Below, piece by piece: positions 12,668 to 14,724 of a stretch of 14,724 nucleotides of DNA. Under the pieces are notes generated by a model, which saw only the letters and a program-made list of their open reading frames with translations, searched no databases and was not told the DNA's origin. Position 1 is the stretch's first letter; every line of letters starts with the position of its first letter. The DNA is taken from NCBI GenBank assembly GCA_964608745.1, contig CAZSPC010000016.1:1-14724 (forward strand), in the 5' to 3' direction. Source of the stretch: UBA12079 sp964608745 (GTDB taxonomy: Bacteria; Patescibacteriota; Minisyncoccia; Phycocordibacterales; UBA12079). Made by a program: the position numbers and the translations under genes.

Positions 12668-12964
12668 TTATTTCTTTGATAACTCTTTAGCTGACAGAGG
12701 TTTTGTTTCTTCGACTTCCTCTACCTCACTCGGATCTTTTCCTAATGCTTTCGCCTTTGCTTTCATTCTTTCATTTTTCTTTTCAATTTTAGCCATTACA
12801 TCAATAACCTGTTTCCCTCTGTATTTTCCACAAGTCTCGCAAACCCTATGTCGCATATGCAAAGCTCCACAATCTGCACAATTAGACAGACGCGGTGATT
12901 TCAACGCATGATGTGATCGTCTATTACGGGTATGCCCCTTTGTGTGTCGCATTCTTACTGACAT
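12668..12964 (-). CDS. rpmF: large-subunit ribosomal protein bL32
   Basis: A 98-residue protein. The N-terminal part is a typical bL32: MSVRMRHTKGHTRNRRSHHALK, then a zinc-ribbon pair of cysteines (C29, C32 and C42, C45; NCADCGALHMRHRVCETCGKYRG). The common bL32 is about 60 residues. Here about 40 extra residues (58-98) follow, very rich in Lys and Glu (AKIEKKNERMKAKAKALGKDPSEVEEVEETKP), probably a flexible or helical surface tail. It is a single-gene unit with an adjacent terminator. No SD; TAAAATATT precedes the ATG, beyond which lies a heptamer array. Confidence 0.95.
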   Translation of the reverse strand: MSVRMRHTKGHTRNRRSHHALKSPRLSNCADCGALHMRHRVCETCGKYRGKQVIDVMAKIEKKNERMKAKAKALGKDPSEVEEVEETKPLSAKELSKK

Positions 12965-12971
12965 AATATTT

Positions 12972-13093
12972 TAGGGTTATAGGGTTTAGCGTTTAGGATA
13001 TAGATAGAAAAATCAAAGATTTTTCTATAACGAATTTCGCCAAAGGCGGAATCCATTCACTACAACCCTAAACACTAGACGCTAAACGCTTTT
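12972..13093. repeat. composite element: two opposed heptamer arrays enclosing hairpins, upstream of rpmF
   Basis: Left array: AGGGTTA, (T), AGGGTTT, AGCGTTT, AGGATAT from 12973. Right array, opposite orientation: CCCTAAA, CACTAGA, CGCTAAA, CGCTTTT (13066-13093). Between them lie an 11-bp hairpin (13004-13014 with 13018-13028, loop AAA) and CGCC-AAA-GGCG near 13040. The two arrays can pair, so the whole 122 bp could fold as one structure in the rpmF leader. Confidence 0.65.
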
Positions 13094-13155
13094 ATTTAAC
13101 GCCTATAAATTTACTATATTTTCTAGAAAAAAACAAGTTAAAATAATAAAAAAAT

Positions 13156-13328
13156 AAATGGCTCATCGATTGAGCCATTTAGGTGGCTCAACAAAGCCCC
13201 CACACCTTTTATATCATTAATATAAATATTAAAAATTTAATTAACCATGCGTTGTCTGAAAGACGATGATATAAAAGGTGTTGGGGTAAACCATAAAAAA
13301 CTTAAACGACTCAACCTGTTGAGTTGTT
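13156..13328. other. structured non-coding block before the small basic protein genes
   Basis: Three paired elements. First, AAATGGCTCA (13156-13165) pairs with 13171-13180; a second TGGCTCA (13184-13190) competes for the same TGAGCCA, giving two exclusive hairpins. Second, an inverted repeat with 21-nt arms and one mismatch (13197-13217 with 13266-13286, ACACCTTTTATATCAT core) encloses 48 nt. Third, 13305-13314 pairs with 13319-13328 (10 bp with one G-T, loop CCTG). No reading frame fits. It could be a regulatory leader, a small RNA, or a small non-autonomous mobile element. From 13329 to 13390 nothing else is seen. Confidence 0.5.
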
Positions 13329-13404
13329 GAATTCTTCACCATTTTGTGTAAAGATAGAATTAGAAAAAATAAAGTTCTTAAACATTTTTAAAAAGGAGAA
13401 ACAA

Positions 13405-13623
13405 ATGGTTAAACAGAGGGTGATTATTGGTGATGGAAAAAACGAAATGGGGGTAGAACTTCAAAAAACAGAAGTTAGAAAAGACAAAAGAAATAAAAAG
13501 AAGAAAAGAAGTTATAATATAGGTGCGATTATGCGTTCGTGTTATAAATTTCTTGGACAAACTCCACCAGAAGAAAAACAAAAACGTATTCGTGATGAAA
13601 AGACAACTTTTCTTTCAAGATAA
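13405..13623 (+). CDS. small basic protein of unknown function, 72 residues
   Basis: Read from the ATG at 13405, fixed by a strong SD (AAAAGGAGAA, 13391-13400); an upstream in-frame ATG at 13324 overlaps a hairpin and has no SD. The protein begins MVKQRVIIGDGKNEMGVELQ, has a very basic middle (KTEVRKDKRNKKKKRSYNIG, 21-40) and ends EKQKRIRDEKTTFLSR. It has one cysteine and no membrane segment. The composition suggests nucleic-acid or ribosome binding, but no family is recognised. It is 19 bp ahead of a second small basic gene and shares its terminator, so the two form a small operon. Confidence 0.65.
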   Translation: MVKQRVIIGDGKNEMGVELQKTEVRKDKRNKKKKRSYNIGAIMRSCYKFLGQTPPEEKQKRIRDEKTTFLSR

Positions 13624-13642
13624 ACAGGAGGATTCTACATAA

Positions 13643-13789
13643 ATGGTAAAAGAAAAAAGAAGTGGAAGAAAACCACGATACAGAAAAAAATTTCTCAACC
13701 TGGATGTAACCGAAGCAAGAATAGTTATAAGATACGGACTAAATCCAATTCTAGCTAGACACCAGGGGCTAAATCAAAAATCTTCTTAA
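13643..13789 (+). CDS. very small basic protein of unknown function, 48 residues
   Basis: A 48-codon frame with a strong SD (AGGAGGA, 13626-13632) ten bases before its ATG, beginning 19 bp after the previous stop codon. The protein is MVKEKRSGRKPRYRKKFLNL followed by DVTEARIVIRYGLNPILARH and a short tail QGLNQKSS. The N-terminal third is strongly basic and the rest could form a helix. It starts with the same MVK and a basic patch like its neighbour but is not an obvious duplicate. The good SD, tight spacing and downstream terminator support translation. Function unknown. Confidence 0.6.
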   Translation: MVKEKRSGRKPRYRKKFLNLDVTEARIVIRYGLNPILARHQGLNQKSS

Positions 13790-13798
13790 AATTATATA

Positions 13799-13837
13799 AA
13801 AGTTGTTTTGGTCGGGGGCAAAACAACTTTTTCTTTT
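13799..13837 (+). terminator. terminator of the two small basic protein genes
   Basis: AAAGTTGTTTTG (13799-13810) pairs perfectly with 13819-13830, G-rich eight-base loop, followed by a T-run, ten bases past the stop codon of the 48-residue gene. Confidence 0.9.
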
Positions 13838-13856
13838 TTAAAATTCACTCATTTAA

Positions 13857-13876
13857 CCTGTCTGCCGGTAGGCAGG
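13857..13876. repeat. REP-like GC-rich palindrome
   Basis: CCTGTCTGCCGGTAGGCAGG is a 20-bp palindrome if two G-T pairs are allowed (13857-13866 with 13867-13876). It stands alone in AT-rich DNA seven bases past the rnhB stop codon. From memory, very similar motifs recur in Patescibacteria genomes. Confidence 0.6.
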
Positions 13877-13883
13877 AATTGAA

Positions 13884-14528
13884 TTAAAATTTCAAAACAT
13901 TTCCCAAAAATGTTTTACGATGTATTTCACACATTCCATATTTTTTTATACTTTCCATATGTCCTTTTGTTCCATACCCCTTATGTTTTTCAAAATCATA
14001 TTCTGGATAATCTTTTGCAAATTTACACATCAACGCATCCCGAGTAACCTTTGCCACAATTGAAGCAAGGGCAATTACTAATTCTTTTTCATCTCCTTTG
14101 ATGATACTTTTTTGATTAACAAACTCTTCCGGAGCCTTTAATCCCCCATCCAACAAAACCAGGGTTTCATTTAGTGGGGTACCTGGTACCCCACTGCTAC
14201 TGCGGGTGCCAGGCACCCGCAGTTTTTGTAGGGCGTTTTTAATACAGGCGCGAATTGAAGGGGCTATTCCCTTCTCGTCTATTTCTTTGTTATCAGCAAA
14301 AATTATTTTGTAATCCAACAACCCATCTTTCTGCGCTTGTTTAATATTTTCAAACCACTCGTTTCGTTTTTTTGGAGTAAGTTTTTTTGAATCTTTAAAA
14401 TCCACAAACCTTTCGGAAACTTCTTCCATATTTTTCCCAGACACCATCAAAGCACCCACAGCTACCGGTCCCGCTACTGGCCCCCTCCCCACTTCATCTA
14501 TTCCAATTATATACTTTATATTTTTCAT
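13884..14528 (-). CDS. rnhB: ribonuclease HII
   Basis: A 214-residue endonuclease that cuts the RNA strand of RNA-DNA hybrids and single ribonucleotides in DNA. Motifs: IIGIDEVGRGPVAGPVAVGA (7-26, Asp11 and Glu12), FKDSKKLTPKKR (44-55), VLLDGGLK (124-131, Asp127), ALASIVAKVTRDALM (153-167, Asp164) and YPEYDFEKHKGYGTKGH (174-190). The four acidic active-site residues are therefore present. Residues 103-120 (LRVPGTRSSSGVPGTPLN) are an insertion encoded by two adjacent palindromes (14173-14222), placed just before the strand carrying Asp127. The start ATG has no SD. A TATAAT eight bases upstream suggests a leaderless mRNA. Confidence 0.96.
   Translation of the reverse strand: MKNIKYIIGIDEVGRGPVAGPVAVGALMVSGKNMEEVSERFVDFKDSKKLTPKKRNEWFENIKQAQKDGLLDYKIIFADNKEIDEKGIAPSIRACIKNALQKLRVPGTRSSSGVPGTPLNETLVLLDGGLKAPEEFVNQKSIIKGDEKELVIALASIVAKVTRDALMCKFAKDYPEYDFEKHKGYGTKGHMESIKKYGMCEIHRKTFLGNVLKF
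14173..14222. repeat. two tandem in-frame palindromes inside rnhB
   Basis: The first is AGTGGGGTACC (14173-14183), T, and its exact complement (14185-14195). The second is CTGCGGGTGCC (14200-14210), A, and its exact complement (14212-14222). The units are 27 bp apart, so each is read in the same frame and yields V-P-G-T. Confidence 0.9.
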
Positions 14529-14535
14529 ACAAGAG

Positions 14536-14541
14536 ATTATA
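14536..14541 (-). promoter_or_regulatory. -10 element of rnhB, likely leaderless
   Basis: A consensus TATAAT on the minus strand ends seven bases before the rnhB ATG, so transcription should begin at or next to the start codon. The -35 region is weak. Confidence 0.5.
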
Positions 14542-14561
14542 CACTACTCTGAATTACAAAA

Positions 14562-14603
14562 TAATATACCACAAAATGTCGATCGATATTTTGTGGCATA
14601 TAT
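14562..14603. repeat. inverted repeat upstream of rnhB
   Basis: CCACAAAAT (14569-14577) pairs with ATTTTGTGG (14588-14596). Outside one A-C mismatch, AT pairs continue further, and the loop contains GATCGATC. No T-run follows on either strand. Confidence 0.55.
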
Positions 14604-14625
14604 GTTTAAACATTACCACGAACCC

Positions 14626-14654
14626 TTGACAAGACTCTCTCTCTTTGCTAATCT
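14626..14654 (+). promoter_or_regulatory. strong rightward promoter at the window edge
   Basis: A perfect -35 TTGACA (14626-14631), a 17-bp spacer and -10 TAATCT (14649-14654). Transcription would start near 14661. The 60 bases that follow contain no start codon with an SD, so the product lies past the window. Confidence 0.6.
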
Positions 14655-14724
14655 ACTTGTGGAAGTATAAAGGTAAATTCCTACCCGAAATGCAATTTTT
14701 TAACTAATAATCACCCATCGCTTC

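Noticed and set aside
13324..13404. Upstream ATG extending the 72-residue basic protein to 99 residues
   Set aside because: The added part overlaps a hairpin, and the internal ATG at 13405 has an ideal SD.

Overview
The window looks like part of a Candidate Phyla Radiation genome (Patescibacteria, most likely a Parcubacteria-type lineage). This is inferred from gene content and style: an AT-rich sequence, a run of small two-helix TrbC/VirB2-like pilins, an LabA-type NYN protein, a fused NusB-Nudix gene, single compact housekeeping genes, many unrecognised short proteins, the standard genetic code and few Shine-Dalgarno (SD) sequences. No marker gene in the window fixes the lineage.

Layout, left to right. 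1-800: a 5'-truncated transposase remnant, a hairpin-rich stretch, tRNA-Leu(UAG), and a broken second copy of that tRNA's 5' half. 800-2520 (minus): a rhodanese gene followed by three small pilin-like genes, ending in a strong terminator. 2529-2741: a small SD-led gene with its own terminator. 2808-4664 (minus): ftsQ-like gene then dus. 4859-6124 (minus): serS, with stacked palindromes in its leader. 6394-8093 (minus): two unknown genes, the second a zinc-ribbon membrane protein whose 171-bp coding tandem repeat is interrupted by a 100-N gap. 8346-9814 (plus): NYN-domain gene and dprA. 9802-10251: an unknown gene convergent with dprA. 10361-12503 (minus): nusB-Nudix, rnc and a Cys-containing membrane protein, with a long hairpin between the Nudix stop and the rnc start. 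12668-12964 (minus): rpmF. 13100-13800 (plus): a structured non-coding block, then two small basic proteins. 13884-14528 (minus): rnhB, with two palindromes inside its coding sequence. The right edge holds a rightward promoter whose gene lies outside the window.

The core genes cover translation (serS, rpmF, dus, tRNA-Leu), RNA processing and transcription (rnc, nusB), DNA maintenance and uptake (rnhB, dprA), division (ftsQ) and surface appendages or secretion (pilins).

Four themes are not explained by ordinary annotation. (1) Degenerate tandem heptamer arrays sit directly upstream of the start codons of five genes: rhodanese, ftsQ, serS, nusB-Nudix and rpmF. (2) Short perfect palindromes are scattered in intergenic DNA and also inside the rnhB and dus reading frames. 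(3) The recognised core genes have no convincing SD, whereas six of the unrecognised genes have strong ones. (4) A roughly 44-nt-arm hairpin sits just upstream of rnc and could be an RNase III autoregulatory site.
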